The notes under the pieces: generated by a model | What the model was told of the DNA's origin: nothing | What the model saw: only the letters and a program-made list of their open reading frames with translations | The model's database searches: none | Shown here: positions 11,236 to 22,780 of the stretch, one piece after another | Position numbering within the stretch: the first letter of the stretch is position 1 | How the letters are laid out: every line of letters starts with the position of its first letter | Source: Trichobilharzia regenti | Lineage: Eukaryota > Platyhelminthes > Trematoda > Strigeidida > Schistosomatidae | Direction: 5' to 3' | Assembly (NCBI GenBank): GCA_944472135.2 | Contig: OX235267.1 | Coordinates: 24,057,349-24,121,348 of the forward strand | DNA length: 64,000 bases | Translations under genes and position numbers: made by a program

Positions 11236-11445
11236 CGTCTGTAGTTCAGCGGTAGAACGCTACCAACCATGCATGTTGTCCGGCGTTCCATCCTCACCAT
11301 GTGCACTTCTAAACCCCAGTAAGCCCGTAATAAGACCGTAGAGTGGGGACCCCACCTGATAAAAATAAAAACACTGCTACCAAAACTTCAAAGCTGTAGC
11401 TTGAAGCTCAATGTTCCAGTCGGAATGTAAAGGAATAAAAAACCA
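11236..11445 (+). mobile_element. tRNA-like SINE (RTE-tailed family), copy 2
   Basis: The head TGTAGTTCAGCGGTAGAACG is A-box-like and is followed by ACCATGCATGTTGTCCGGCG and a mutated B box (GCGTTCCATCC). The tail is AGCTTGAAGCTCAATGTTCC followed by AAAGGAATAAAAA. The promoter box is decayed. Confidence 0.7.
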
Positions 11446-11907
11446 CATTCCACTGCTAGTCAGCAGTTATCACAACACGTCAAGTTAATGCTCCGGCATA
11501 GTCGAAAGGTCCGTACTACTAGTGGCCGGCATGTCAACAAAGGCTAAACATTAATAGTACTATGACGCAGAAATGTCTTGCATTGTTTCCATTATCTGTC
11601 AAGGTTCTGTAGAGTGCTACGTGTTTTATCACACTATGCTCTTTTTGCAATTCACTAGTAAGTCACAAGTTCAAATTCCGCTTCATGCACTGAGGTTTGA
11701 ACAATCAACCAATCTTCATACAAATGACGTGGTTTATTGTGTGCAGCGGAATCAGTTTGCTCAACTGCACCTATATATGTACCTGCATTTGCAAATCACC
11801 TAGTTGTGACTGGTTAGTAACAATGATTGACATGAGCTGTTTTCAACTACTCTACACCAAATAGTAGTATATTTAAAAAAGCTGCTTACAAAATATCATC
11901 AACTTAC

Positions 11908-11964
11908 ACTTTGATCCTTCAAAGGTCAACAGAGCCGGTTGTGTAATAGCAACGTGTTGTAAGT
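11908..11964 (-). CDS. IRE1: IRE1 (ERN1) luminal domain, coding exon 8 as reconstructed
   Basis: A 57-base exon on the minus strand runs from acceptor tttgtag (preceded by a long pyrimidine tract) to donor GTAAGTT at 11907-11901. It begins with two bases and ends with one base of split codons. It encodes LQHVAITQPALLTFEGSK, and the split Leu codon leads into IWSL of the exon at 7407. In IRE1 this is the beta-strand region where a Ser/Gly-rich turn leads to Leu-Trp. The frame stays open upstream, but that stretch is pyrimidine-rich and would give an unlikely hydrophobic run, so it is read as intron. Confidence 0.78.
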
Positions 11965-12034
11965 CTACAAATGCAAAAGACGAAATATGAAAACAAACTA
12001 AGAATAAAAGTAGAAAGATGGGTTGGTCTAACAC

Positions 12035-12110
12035 TGAGTATATATGCCTTCTTAATAACAAATCTAGACTGTAGGATAACCTCATTGACTTCGAAGTAAT
12101 CGTCATGATA
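12035..12110 (-). CDS. IRE1: IRE1 (ERN1) luminal domain, coding exon 7 as reconstructed
   Basis: A 76-base candidate exon on the minus strand follows acceptor gattag at 12111-12112. It begins in phase 0 with YHDDYFEVNEVI, ends RFVIKKAYIL plus one base, and meets a donor starting GTGTTAG at 12034. The 70-bp intron to 11965 has an excellent pyrimidine tract and the codon completes as Asn, giving YILNLQHVAI. Family alignments have a Tyr-Lys-Met and His-Phe segment here. A later donor (GTTTGT, leaving a 34-bp intron) would also keep phase. Confidence 0.55.
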
Positions 12111-12559
12111 CTAATCTGCACAGATGTGAAACTTTTTACACAAGCTTAATTCAGACATGTCAAACAGAGTCCATGACCATATAGTCACTGAAGTAGTTAC
12201 CAGGTCATTGTCTCTCCTAACAAAAGATGATCTTGTCCTCTCTATTACCATCGACTGATGCTTCAGTACCACAAAAATTGCCTATTACGATGACTAAATG
12301 CTCTAGACTTGATTTCAAAAGAACCAGTTAGTTTGAAAATCGAAAGGACCCAAAAAATGTGGAACAAGTGCTCGATTTCCTACAGTTGTTGGTTCTCTTT
12401 TATGAAACGACATCAGTTCATAATGATAACTGATCACAAAATGACTAATCTGCTGTTAAATTTATTTCATTGACAATTTTTTTATATATTGCAACACTGA
12501 ATTAAGGTGATAGCAACTAGAAGTTTCTGACAGACTGTATATAGTCTAATTAGCACTAA

Positions 12560-12750
12560 TTAATGTTTTTTTTATTATAGCTTGGTTCTACACCGTAGTT
12601 TTGATACAAGTATGGAACTTTTAGCATGTGATATCGGTAGCCCAAATTTTGCAGGCCGACCATTGATATCGGGTGTGCGTCGGTAGGGGATCGAACCACG
12701 GCCATGTGCATGGTCGGCGAGAGTCCTAACCGCTGCGCCATCGACCAAGT
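12560..12750 (-). mobile_element. tRNA-like SINE (RTE-tailed family), copy 3, with a different tail
   Basis: The minus strand has a well kept head: GATGGCGCAGCGGTTAGGAC as A box region, GACCATGCACATGG, and the B box GTGGTTCGATCCCC. After the head the usual GAGGCTAGCAACC body is absent; the element instead ends GTAGAACCAAGCTATAATAA with poly-A. It is a truncated or chimeric copy. Confidence 0.65.
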
Positions 12751-12865
12751 AATCACAATAAATTACAATGAATGGCAGAAAGCCGAAACCCCTTACTCAC
12801 ATATGCTTGATAACTATCAAATGTAACCTAAGATTGCAATAAATAGAGTTCATTAGTTAGTCAGA

Positions 12866-13075
12866 CCACGCACGTGGTCCAAATTTCCATTGCCAACAGA
12901 CGCACTCTTAAACTTCGCTTAGCTGGTAGAAAGCCTGATAAAGAGGAAAGGTTAAGATTGAAGCTAGCAACCCACCCCATAAAAACAGACTAACACCATT
13001 GCTACCGACGCTTCAAAGCTCAAGCTTGAAGCCCTATGTTCCCCACAGAAAGCAAAGGAATAAAATAAATAATAA
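12866..13075 (+). mobile_element. tRNA-like SINE (RTE-tailed family), copy 4
   Basis: The head is degraded. The body GAAGCTAGCAACCCACCCC and the tail AGCTTGAAGCCCTATGTTCC followed by AAGGAATAAAATAAATAATA match the family. The tail is the best match to the RTE 3' end at 1930. Confidence 0.65.
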
Positions 13076-13581
13076 TAAAGTTAATAGTTAGGACACAGAC
13101 AGCGAGAATAGATTTTTGATACGCCAGCCTACGATACAAACTAATTTTTTAAAAGTTGACTATATTACCCAGTTGCCCAGGCTGAAACAGGTAGAGTGGA
13201 ACACCAACCCTGGACACACCAAGTGAAAGTCAATTCCTTAAGCCGATGAGCCACATCTCCACACAAATAACTAAAAACATTCGTTTACAAAGTTTTAGGA
13301 CTGAATAATTCCAAAGACATTTCCGCTCTGAATCAACTCCCACTAGAATGCTGTTTACAGTGAGAAAACACTGAATGATAGTTTCGTCTAATTCTCAGTT
13401 AGATATACTATGGAGGAAAATTGTATAGATGTGGAATAACTCTGAGCTTTTAATTAAATTTAGATTTTCCCATCGATTGATTGGACTGAAGTGCTCGGGC
13501 TAAGGTTCACAATTTGGCTTCTTGTGCAGATGCTTCGATGAGTTTTGGTCATGTAACTTGAAGTCAAGTGGTTGATGGAGG

Positions 13582-13735
13582 CTGGCAGTGGAATCCAGGA
13601 TACACACTTCGTCTTATCTGGGACTCCTCTTCTGGATGTAACAGCACTCCCCAGATAGTGATGGTGTTCCCACCGAGGCTCAAACCCACATAGCCAGTCT
13701 CAAACGCCAAAGCAATATCCACTAGACCACTTGGA
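13582..13735 (-). mobile_element. SM-alpha-type SINE with degenerate hammerhead ribozyme (copy B)
   Basis: The minus-strand head has a perfect A box (TGGTCTAGTGG) and a near-perfect B box (GGGTTTGAGCCTC), so a Pol III promoter is nearly intact. The hammerhead has stem I ATCCAG/CTGGAT, core AAGAGGAG (two core changes), stem II GTCCC...AAGAC, GAAG in place of GAAA, and ends CTGGATTCCACTGCC. The ribozyme is predicted inactive. Confidence 0.82.
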
Positions 13736-13756
13736 CCACGAAAGTCACTACTTGTT

Positions 13757-13855
13757 CAACAGTGGGAACACCATCACTCATTGGAGAATGAAGGCACATC
13801 CAAATGATGAGTCTCAAATAAGACGAAATGTGGATCCCGAATCCCACTGCAAGTC
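13757..13855 (+). mobile_element. SM-alpha-type SINE with near-canonical hammerhead (copy C)
   Basis: This plus-strand copy lacks the tRNA head but keeps CACATCCAAATGATGAGTC, stem II with loop, GACGAAATGTGGATC and CCCACTGC. The core reads ATGATGAG, so again only C3 of CUGAUGA is changed, to A. It is inverted relative to copy B about 20 bases away. Confidence 0.78.
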
Positions 13856-14392
13856 ACCATCAAACAACTGAACTCTGAGCTTTATTCATAAAATACAAAG
13901 TGATCTCCCTTACCTTGATTGAACACTAGGTAGTAACTAATGTCATGAGTGTAGTCCTTTATTTGTTACAAACTGAGTACTATCAGCTAAGTCCACAATG
14001 TTGCCACCGCGCAAAAGTGACTCACTATGACGGTTCACTCTAAATTAATGTTAGATGGTTGAGTGCGATCGGCAAGAAGTCCCTAGACTTACATTTCGTG
14101 CTTCTTGGCATTCACAAGCCCGGATTGCTCAGTGGAAACGTCTCTGACTGCAGAACTTGGTGACGCAGATTAGAATCTCAGAAGGGACATGAGTTTTATA
14201 GAGATTCTGGACACGCTTTGCAGACGACAGCCAACAGACACGAAACCTAAGTTCAGGGGTTTTTCTCCCGAATGCCTCCAATCGTCTAACAACATAATCT
14301 CAGATAATCTGTAATATGCTAATACCAAACAAAGAAACGAGTTTAAATAAGTACTAAAATATCTGTTTAGGAAATTCGAAAAATTTACATTA

Positions 14393-14412
14393 CACACACA
14401 CACACACAAACA
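14393..14412. repeat. (CA)n microsatellite
   Basis: A short pure CA run. A second CA run with adjacent C tract lies at 14618-14635. Confidence 0.9.
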
Positions 14413-14577
14413 CATATAGAACTAGCACTAACCGTAATTTTGTAAATCAGCCCCCGTGTGAGAAGCGAATGTATTGTACGTGATGTTAAGCCTGTAATGT
14501 ATAGGAAAATGACAATAATAATAACCATCAGATTTTATAATCAAACAAATAAACACTGGAATCATTACTGACTAGCT

Positions 14578-14960
14578 GATTCAATTTCAACGTAGAAGTT
14601 GGCACAAAATAGTAACCCCCCCCACACACACACACAAAGGTAGAAAAAAGAAAAGGAAAAAAAGAGAGTCAAAAGCACTTTAATGAGCACAAATGTGAGG
14701 GAGAGAGAATAATAACATGAAAGTACAACTGGGTTTAATGGATATAAGAAATCGAAAAGAGTGAATACATCTGCGCTATTGAGAAACATTTTCAGCCATA
14801 ACACCAATGGTCTCCAACCATTTTGGTTCTTAGCATCCCGAGAACCCCAACCAGGCAGTCTATACCTTCCTACGTCGCTAGCTCAAATCAACTATCGAAG
14901 ACTTCATGAGTTGATTACCAGGTTTTGTTTTTATGATTACTCCTAACTCTTCTCCAACCT
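14578..14960 (-). pseudogene. RTE-clade LINE, 3' end fragment
   Basis: On the minus strand the text RLPGWGSRDAKNQ is followed by WLKMFLNSADVFTLF and a non-coding end AACTTCTACGTTGAAATTG. The same order closes the RTE copy at 54380-55560 (LPGWGPRDSRNQ, then CAAGTTCTATGTTGAA). The copy is 5' truncated. Confidence 0.7.
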
Positions 14961-15014
14961 AACCCTATGTCAACTATCATCATCAACAACATGCTTGAAA
15001 ATGAATATTCATAT

Positions 15015-15205
15015 GCATAGTTTGCCCCGTCGACAGTCCAGTGGTAGAATACTCAACAACCACACAGATGGTCCAGGCCGACGCACCCCTAAAACTCGCC
15101 TAGCTGGCGGTAAATTTAGCAAAGAGGAGAGGCTACGAAGGCGGATAGCAAGCTTGAAGCCTTATGTTCCACTTGGAACGAAAAGGAATAAAATAATATA
15201 CTGAT
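15015..15205 (+). mobile_element. tRNA-like SINE (RTE-tailed family), copy 5
   Basis: The A-box-like AGTCCAGTGGTAGAATAC and the head motif AGATGGTCCAGGCCGACGCA are followed by a shortened body and the clearest family tail, AGCTTGAAGCCTTATGTTCC then ACTTGGAACGAAAAGGAATA. Confidence 0.7.
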
Positions 15206-15373
15206 ACCTTTGAAGGAATACAAGGTGAAACTGGTCAGCTAGGCTCAAAATATCGATTTAAGTTAATTTGTATTTCCCGTCGATTGATTAAATTGCAATG
15301 AGATGCTCAATCTCCAATGATACTGTCAACTTTTGGTAAGGAAATTTCGACGCATGACAGTGTTTTTTTCGGT

Positions 15374-15460
15374 GGTAGCTAGCTGTGGAATTCAGAATGC
15401 ATGTTTTGTTCTAGTTAGGTCTCATCAAGTGAATGTACTTGATGATATTCCCACTGCTTA
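15374..15460 (-). ncRNA. Degenerate hammerhead ribozyme (copy D)
   Basis: The minus strand reads CATTCACTTGATGAGACC, AACAAAACATGCATTC, TGAATTCCACAGC. The core is TTGATGAG (C3 to U) and GAAA has become AAAA, while the stem III hairpin CATGCAT and the 3' flank are kept. Confidence 0.65.
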
Positions 15461-15489
15461 ATGCTTCTCTAAATAATATAAGCTTCCGA

Positions 15490-16700
15490 TGAAACTGTAT
15501 TACTTATTATTTAAACGCATAAAAACTTGGTAAAATATGGCACCAAGAAAGATGCGCCACACAATAATAATAAAACAGCATAGATTCAAAGTAAAATGTA
15601 TAAGTAGAGAACGGATAAAGAACTTCATCTGGAAGGAAAACAGTCATGCTTAACAAGTTCAAACAGTGTTCGTTAGCTATCATCGGGAAGGGAAGAAAGA
15701 AGGAAATCACAACACATTCGCCACTGATTACGATTCTTGGCCATATCCGATAACGTTTCGAGAAATCGATTCGAGCTATCTCGCGTACCCCAACCAGGGA
15801 GTCGTGACACACCAACCGATGCTAATCTAACACATAAATCCTTCATCCCACGACGCCACGTCATCGACTGACCACCTCTCCGCCTTTTCCATCCCGTCCC
15901 AGGATGGCTAGCGAACAGAGACCTGTACGGAAGTCTCTGGGATGACATTTGCAGCAAAAGTCCAAGCCACCGGAGCCGGTGTTTCCAGATGACGACACTC
16001 AATCAATGGTGATCACCACTGTGTTCAAACACACGCCGCCGAACCTCAGAAGTAATCACGCGATGATTTCATCGAACGCAAGGAATCCTGCGGAGACAGC
16101 GATGATCGAACACGCAGAGTCGCCGAACATCCTCAGCCTACTCGGAGAGGCCAGGTTTCACAGGCGTAGAGCAGGGCAGCCCACACCGAAGCATTGTATA
16201 CCCGACCTTTGACAGCCAGCCTAACATCGCGACGGCAACAGAGGTGGCTCAAGTTGTTGTATGCCACCCTAACCTTCATTATACGGTTGGAAATCTCATC
16301 CGTCACCCCTCTGCCAGCACTCACACAACTACTCAGATACACAAACTTATCAACAACTTCATGCGGTTCACCTGCAAGAGTGAGTGCAGGTACAGGCTCC
16401 TGCCAATCTTGTAACAGTACTTTGCACTTAGACGGCGCAAAGCACATACCATACTTGCAGACACTGATCGCTAACTGATTAAGTGCGATTCGGGCAGCCT
16501 GCATGCTATCGCACAGTAAGACGATATCGTCTGCATACTCGAGGTCGAAAAGTCTATCTCCATGTAGCAGATCTACACCACCTTCACACATATCTTAAGA
16601 GCTGACTCCAGAATGTCATCGATGATAAAGTTAAAGAGAAATGGAGAGATTGGGCAACCCTGTCTAACCCCGCTGTGCTATGCCTTCAAGAGTCAGTTTG
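15490..16700 (-). pseudogene. RTE-clade LINE, 5'-truncated pol
   Basis: Minus-strand frames starting near 16690 keep GVRQGCPISPFLFNFI (reverse transcriptase domain before the active site), DLEYADDIVLLCDS (YADD catalytic box), KCKVLLQDW, then CCRRDVRLAVKGRVYNASVW and LLYACETWPLR, then HRLRWLGLLLQMSSQRLP and GTRDSSNRFLETLSDMAKN. Several frameshifts separate these parts. It is the same family as the copies at 6100 and 54380 but from a divergent lineage (Ser-Cys where they have Gly-Ser). Confidence 0.82.
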
Positions 16701-16724
16701 TAGGGATTTCATTTGTTTGACCAC

Positions 16725-16865
16725 GGATTCATCACAACTAGAGAATCATTGAGAACCAGGGTGTGCTGGATAGGCAGTGAGCACCCACCGGGTTTCGACC
16801 CCACGACCTTCCGATCACAAGGTAAGTTCGAAGGCCATTCAGCTACAAAGTGACCACGAATAGAT
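16725..16865 (-). repeat. tRNA-like SINE head
   Basis: The minus strand contains TAGCTGAATGG (A box), a tRNA-like anticodon arm CTTGTGATCGGAAGG and GGGTCGAAACCC (B box). It lacks a proper acceptor stem, so it is read as a SINE head rather than a tRNA gene. Confidence 0.5.
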
Positions 16866-18688
16866 TGCAAACATCTGTGTGTAATTGAATAAATAACTGA
16901 CAAATACTGAGATTAAAAGTTTAACTACTACTCACTACAAGCTCTAACTGGATCATTTCTTTCACCCCATTATGAAAAGCTATCTTAAGTGGAATTATCA
17001 CGAGTAAAAAACTTATGACAATTAAGTAAAACCACAGCATACATGCGTGAATCCACTGACCTATAGCACATCTTAGCTTCTTAATTACACATATCTTATG
17101 GCGCAGCATTACTGCTTCTGTATTTAACTCTCAAAATGTAATACGCTACAACTTAATTTCGTCGTCACTCCCGTCGTTTTGTAAATGACCTATTCCATAT
17201 GTCAGCACTCACCAGCAAGGTATATCTACAAACTAAGAAAAAACTAGTTTGCCATCAATATTTGGACTTGCATCACTTAATACCGAATTACAAACCTAAG
17301 CTTCGAGATGCCTACCAACTAACTCCTACGATCTAACACCAAATAGTATGAATTCATTTCGCTTAATGACTAAACTACACACTTGAAATGCAGATTTCAA
17401 CCCTTCTCTTACTAAACTATCAAACTCCTTTGGTTATCATCCACACACCTTTTTGCATAATACCGTCCATACTGTCTACTCCCTCTCAGGAAACACTTTC
17501 AAAGCATAACAATTTGACTCGAAGTAGTATTGTGCACATTTTGTTAATCCAGTCAACGTTCAATATGGATTTATCTGAAAAATTCCCTACACTTCAAAAT
17601 CTTTTTATATTTCAAATAAAGCATTCTTTACAACTGAAACTCAAACAAAACAAATAAATTACTAGAATAATTCACAACTGAAAGTGAAAAGTGAATCAAT
17701 CACAAACAAAACAAGGCTGAAATAGCTATGACAGCTTATATTTATAATTATTGTGCATCACAAATCTGCATACAAATAAACAGCTAACTAATCTATTAGA
17801 CACTATTGATTTTATTTAGTTGATTGATTCATTGACAGTGAGACTACCCGGAAGAGCTTTGAGTAGGTAGACTGCTATTGATGCAATAAGTTATGATCGG
17901 CAGTGAAATGCATAAACCCAATCACGGCAAGATTCAAAAGAAACAGCCTCAAAATCCCTAGTCCGATGCTCTACTAGCTGTTCTGAGAAACTCAACTGTT
18001 ATTCTGATCATTTTTAGATGCCTTCGTCACAAGAAACTATGCGTAGTTGTTTCTTTGTAATGGTGCATTTTATTTTCAGAAGTGTACACATACGACTACA
18101 CCTAAAAGAAACGTAAGAGTTCAGGCTAAATACCTTACCATTCCCTGAATGGACGCACTCTTAGCGGCCTGCGTTACACAACTTCAACTTATTGGTCATA
18201 TAGTGAGAATATCATCCACTACTATAGGTTTTTATTCTTTCTAGTACTCAAATCTATTGGCTAGATAAATTTTATAAGCAGTGAGTACCATTGAAAAGTA
18301 CCAAACAAGAAAATAGCTTACTAGTATTATTCTGTTGTCAGAGATTTCTTCACCTTATATAGGTCATTTGTCTTAAATATTTTCAGTGATAGCAACAATT
18401 AAACTAGTAATAAACCACACAGGAATTACTTCAAAGTTTTTGAATAGAGCAAAAACAAAGCATTAAACTGAAATTGCCCTTAGCTTCTATTAAAGAAGCT
18501 ATTAATGACCTCATTTAGTTCTAATTCATCAATTCTGTGAGGTCTATCTGACAAGTCACGAGGTATTACACTGCTTAAAACTTTCACAACTTTAAGTTGC
18601 AATTTAAAACAATTAAGACAATCAAGGTGTTATTTTAACCTCACATAGGCATCAGTAGGATTTTTAACATTATATGAATGACGTATAC
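16866..18688. other. IRE1 intron, no element recognised
   Basis: A minus-strand open stretch at 17109-16921 has a hydrophobic run (LWFYLIVISFLLVIIPL) but does not fit the order or phase of the IRE1 exons. Nothing else was recognised. Confidence 0.4.
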
Positions 18689-18731
18689 CTGAGGTTCATT
18701 GGCTTTAGCATTAAATACCCAACGAATGAGT
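18689..18731 (-). CDS. IRE1: Candidate IRE1 (ERN1) coding exon 6
   Basis: The minus-strand text LIRWVFNAKANEPQ ends at donor GTATACG in phase 0. If the acceptor is ctaag at 18732-18736 it begins with one base, which completes the Lys codon left by the exon at 20631 and gives SVKLIRW. IRE1 luminal domains have a basic residue, Leu, Arg, Trp and an N-glycosylation-like Asn at this point. The chosen acceptor lacks a pyrimidine tract, and a stronger acceptor (ttttctag) just upstream gives the wrong phase, so the call is tentative. Confidence 0.4.
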
Positions 18732-20630
18732 CTTAGGTCTACTTCAGCTTGAGAAGCTAGAAAATATCACAAACGCCGATACAAATAGTGATTCATAGTT
18801 CATTATATAAAAACTTTGTAAAGTGAAAATCACTTGCGTAGTACAAACAAGTAGATACTCCACTCTAGCCTAACAAGATTTGGAATAAACATATAGCAAC
18901 AAGACTTACAGAGAAGTAGACGAGTTTCAAGTAACTAGATTGTAGTATCACTTTTTACAACCTTGTGTATGAACATGCATGCAGTTTACTGATTAAAATA
19001 TCTCGAGAAAAAATTTAGAAACCGTCTCCTGATAATCAGGAAGAATTCCTGCTGAATGACATTCTATATATCAACTTTAGTACGCAGTATACTGAAGGAA
19101 TAAAATGGTAAACTTAAGCCTCTGAATACCTAAAACACTATGTAGTTACTATGTGAATGATGTGAAATGGTCGTCCAATGATGAAACGATAAAAGATAAC
19201 ACTATGGAGCTAAGTATATAAGATGCACAGAAACAGAGTTGTCTGAAGCTGACCTGAAAAATTTCCAGTGTGACCCAGAAGAAGTGAATTCAAATTGACC
19301 AACAGCTTAGTCTGATGAAATTTAGTTGAAGATCCTAAAAGATCCACCTAATAATACAAGAGAATCTCTCTAAAGACTAATGCAAACATCAACTTATCAC
19401 TACTTATATACACTAGTAATGACTTGCTGAATCCTAAAAATACATAAGGTTCTATGCGTAACAGATTTAAGCAAGATATACTTCAAGGTCTATTCGAGAG
19501 GGAGAGGAAATGCTCCTTAGGTAATATTAAATTTACGACACTCTTCACACCTTATTCCTAAGTGATTCGAAAACCTCATGGCGTTCTGGTATAGGACAAT
19601 GATCTAGAGGGTTAGGAAATGCAGTAATGAAGACGAACGCCTACCAAAGATTCTGGGCAGTGATCATACTATGTTGCGAAATCCCTAAAATAACAAATAC
19701 AAATAGTAAAATTCAGACTGACTAGACGAATGGCAGTATTTGCAGCAAGATTCTACAATTATGACGCTGACACTAATTAAAGGTAGACTACGGTCATCAA
19801 AAATCTTTCGACCTTAACTAAACAACTAACTATGAAGGTCTCCTTAATCTCAAGTGGTTCAGAAAAAATAAATATCATTCCACAATTGAAATTATTTCAT
19901 CCATGTGAATATACAAAATATTACTTAATGGAGGCATTCAATAAATAGTTTTTCTCTACATAGAAATGAAAATAAGTTCGAAATAGAAGTCATTATTTTT
20001 CTAATACACTAGGCACATGGTAAACCACTCATGATGCCTTGATACATCCTGTTAATGATTCAAACAAGTCGTATGATGAGTAGCAATAATCTGCGGTTAC
20101 AATCGAAGTAATCTTGGTGTTGTAGATATTTAAACTAGCAACACGAGGTATAGATACACACTAAGATTATATTAATCATAAATTTAAAGCAAGTGCAGTA
20201 AAAAATTTAATACTACTCAGACTACTCATATACTAGTTAAAAACGGCTCATTACTAAATGCATAAATATACGCCAAAAATGCTGTGTATAAAATACAACG
20301 CCTAATTAAAATATTTGGGTTTAAAAGTCATGATTAGCACATGAAATCGGCTCATATAGAACACATCAATCTCAGTGAGAGTAGTATATGTCAGCAACGA
20401 CAATATAAAATGGAATATATTTATTTCTTTACTACACATAGATCTGAGCCAGCCTAGGCACGAGGTTCTGACTTTATCAGTAAGTGGTGTGTAACCGCAT
20501 ATTCGAAAGAAAATGAACTCTGAAGAGTAGGACTCAATATTATCATAAGACATAACAATAGACATATAGAGTAATTATACATCAAAGACACACATTAAGT
20601 GATACGGACAACTGAAAGTACTTCACTTAC
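18732..20630. other. IRE1 intron, nothing recognised
   Basis: AT-rich sequence with only short spurious open stretches; no repeat family shared with the rest of the window was noticed. Confidence 0.45.
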
Positions 20631-20844
20631 TTAACAGATCCAGTAAATCGATCACGAAGAACAAGGTTGTACTGAGTTCTTCCAAGGTTAATAACATCAG
20701 CCTGTTGTTCTGTTGAATTTTGTAAGGTATTTATATTTCCAGTGTTTAATGAAGTTGGACATTTATCCACATAATCTTGAAACACAGACTCTATTATGTT
20801 TCCTGTATTCATATCGACAGATATCCAATAGTCAGATTTGGAAC
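20631..20844 (-). CDS. IRE1: IRE1 (ERN1) luminal domain, coding exon 5
   Basis: On the minus strand acceptor ctaatttttag (20845 onward) and donor GTAAGTG (20630-20624) bound 214 bases beginning and ending with two bases of split codons. The text contains SKSDYWISVDMNTGNIIESV, an insert, then INLGRTQYNLVLRDRFTGSV. This is diagnostic of the IRE1 luminal core: a Trp-x-x-Val-Asp-x-x-Thr-Gly beta-propeller-like blade followed by Leu-Gly-Arg-Thr-x-Tyr. The first codon is Gly, completed by the last base of exon 4. Confidence 0.93.
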
Positions 20845-22522
20845 CTAAAAATTAGTACATTAACGAGGAATTCAGAATAAGTACAAGAAGTAAAAAACAT
20901 TTCTGAAAACTAATGAAAGAGTTAACAACATAAACTGTATTCCTAATAAATTTAATTGAAGCAAATTATTAAATGTAAACACCCATGTCAATTTGATTTT
21001 TACGCACTTTTGAGTAAGTCCATTCAACGACCGGTTCACCTACTTTACATTTTTATAATAATCTTTACCGCCCCAAAGATACCAATGAGACAAACTTGGA
21101 CACTTACAATAAAACAATAAACACGAATTAAAACGAACAATTAGACAGTCGAAATTCAGACGACCATTAGGTACTGCTTTGAAGTAAAGAAAGAAAGTTT
21201 CCAGGCCAGTAGCATGTAAATAGAACCAAAGCAACAGCAAGTTGTACACTTCTCTTAAATACACGAAAAGTACAATCCATACTGCTGCTTGAAGCAATTT
21301 ATTACTAGTTGACACTTCAAACAAATTATTATTATTTAGTAATTGACTTAAAGACCCTTTCGACACAATGGAACAATTAAAAATAAAAAGATACCTCCAT
21401 AACTACGTTAACAGATTAGCCAGTCACGACTCCATCTTACCCCCCATATTCGAATAAAAAAGGAGGAATCAAGAACAACTTGAAGCATCTTAAGAAAGAT
21501 TTTTAACTGCTGGCTACTAAATTAGTTTAATAAATAGTAAAACAAGAGAAAAACCTTTCACAGGTTTGAATTTTATTCTACAAACTGAATTTACTGTATG
21601 ATCTTTAATAATAATAATGTTGTAATGGGTTTTGAAGAATAATCCAGGAATTACGAGATGGATGTCTGCGTTTCTGACATACGGATTTCTTATTTTACAT
21701 TATAAAATATGCCCAGTGAGGCATGGGAACTTTTATAATGCATACGATCTAAACTGTGAGTCGGTAGCACAGCGGTTAGGACAGTCGCCGACCATGCACA
21801 TGGTCCGGGGTTCGATCCCTGGCCGACGCACTCCTTTACCTCGCTAGCCAGTAATAAGACTGGTAAACAGGAAAGGTTTGGCATGAGGCTAGCAACCCCA
21901 TCCCGTAAAATATAAAAAATAAGCACTGCTACAGAAACTTCAAGTCACTAGTTTGAAGACCTATGTTCCACCGGGAACGTAAAATAAGAAAAAAAACAAT
22001 CTATACTGGCTTAAGGTCTATGTGGTTAGAATTTTAGGGAAGTCAGATGCCATCTCAAAATCGACCACAATGATGCGGAATCATTCAATGAAAACCTAAA
22101 TTGTTACTATTTATTCATTCATACCCTTTTTCACTATTGTAGTTTTCGTTTAACTTAAAATATTTGCATTTGAGTAGTTGGACGATGTTGTGAACTGAAC
22201 TGGTGCGCTTTCATACAAATCGGCGTTTTAAGTCCAAGCGCTAATTAGAGTCAGATTTATCAAGGCAACAGTTCAAGATGTACACCGAACTGCATTGAGC
22301 GACGAAAAGAATCGATGAAATACTACATATCAACCTTTATACGGCCCAGATTCTGGACGAAAAGTGTGATAACCGGACGCCTTGGAATCTATACAAAATC
22401 AGGAGTACAAACAACATACAAATATTTTTGTAAGCCCTATGCTAGAAAACCAAGCAAATGTTGAAAATGGTAGAAAAATATTAAACATCTGCCCACAAAT
22501 CACTGGAAAATATTTGAATTAC
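20845..22522. other. IRE1 intron 4
   Basis: This 1.68-kb intron is the first long one of the gene; the three upstream of it are all under 50 bases. It contains the SINE at 21757-21990. An open stretch at 21366-21040 (minus) matches no IRE1 segment. Confidence 0.7.
21757..21990 (+). mobile_element. tRNA-like SINE (RTE-tailed family), copy 6
   Basis: This is the best preserved head in the window: GAGTCGGTAGCACAGCGG (A box), GACCATGCACATGGTCC, and the B box GGGGTTCGATCCC exactly. The body is GAGGCTAGCAACCCCATCCC and the tail is TTTGAAGACCTATGTTCCAC. It sits in IRE1 intron 4, antisense to the gene. Confidence 0.8.
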
Positions 22523-22668
22523 CTAGGGAGAGGAAATTTTTGTAATACGCAGGAGAGCGCCGAACGTGTCCCATGATCGAATGTTCTAACTGGTGAAAAA
22601 GGAAATCAGAGACAGCACTGGCATATTCGTACAGAGATCCACTGATTGGGTCTACAACAAGCATTGGT
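22523..22668 (-). CDS. IRE1: IRE1 (ERN1) luminal domain, coding exon 4
   Basis: A 146-base exon on the minus strand runs from acceptor tttcgtag to donor GTAATTC, with one base left over at each end. It encodes PMLVVDPISGSLYEYAS, then FLFHQLEHSIMGHVRRSP and FLSLG. IRE1 luminal domains have Phe-x-Pro-Asp-Pro-x-x-Gly-Ser-Leu-Tyr here, followed by a Leu-Pro-Phe segment and a Ser-Pro-Cys/Tyr segment. The phase fits both neighbours. Confidence 0.92.
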
Positions 22669-22701
22669 CTACGAAATTTTTAAAAAGAAGATTCTACCTA
22701 C

Positions 22702-22732
22702 CCATCATGGTAAGCTGCACTCAGAGCGGAAA
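22702..22732 (-). CDS. IRE1: IRE1 (ERN1) luminal domain, 31-base micro-exon 3
   Basis: Acceptor tatgtttag and donor GTAGGTAG on the minus strand enclose 31 bases coding SALSAAYHDG with two split-codon bases at each end. Without it the frames of exons 2 and 4 do not join; with it they join exactly. The flanking introns are 48 and 33 bases, typical of schistosome gene 5' ends. Confidence 0.85.
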
Positions 22733-22780
22733 CTAAACATAAAGCGAAATTATGTGAAATATATGTACATATATTCTTAC

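Noticed and set aside
16730..16860. Possible true tRNA gene
   Set aside because: A and B box and an anticodon-like arm are present but no matching acceptor stem; treated as a SINE head.
16921..17109. Minus-strand ORF with a hydrophobic run, possible transmembrane exon of IRE1
   Set aside because: It lies between luminal exons, whereas the membrane segment should follow the exon at 672-1031, and its splice phase does not fit.
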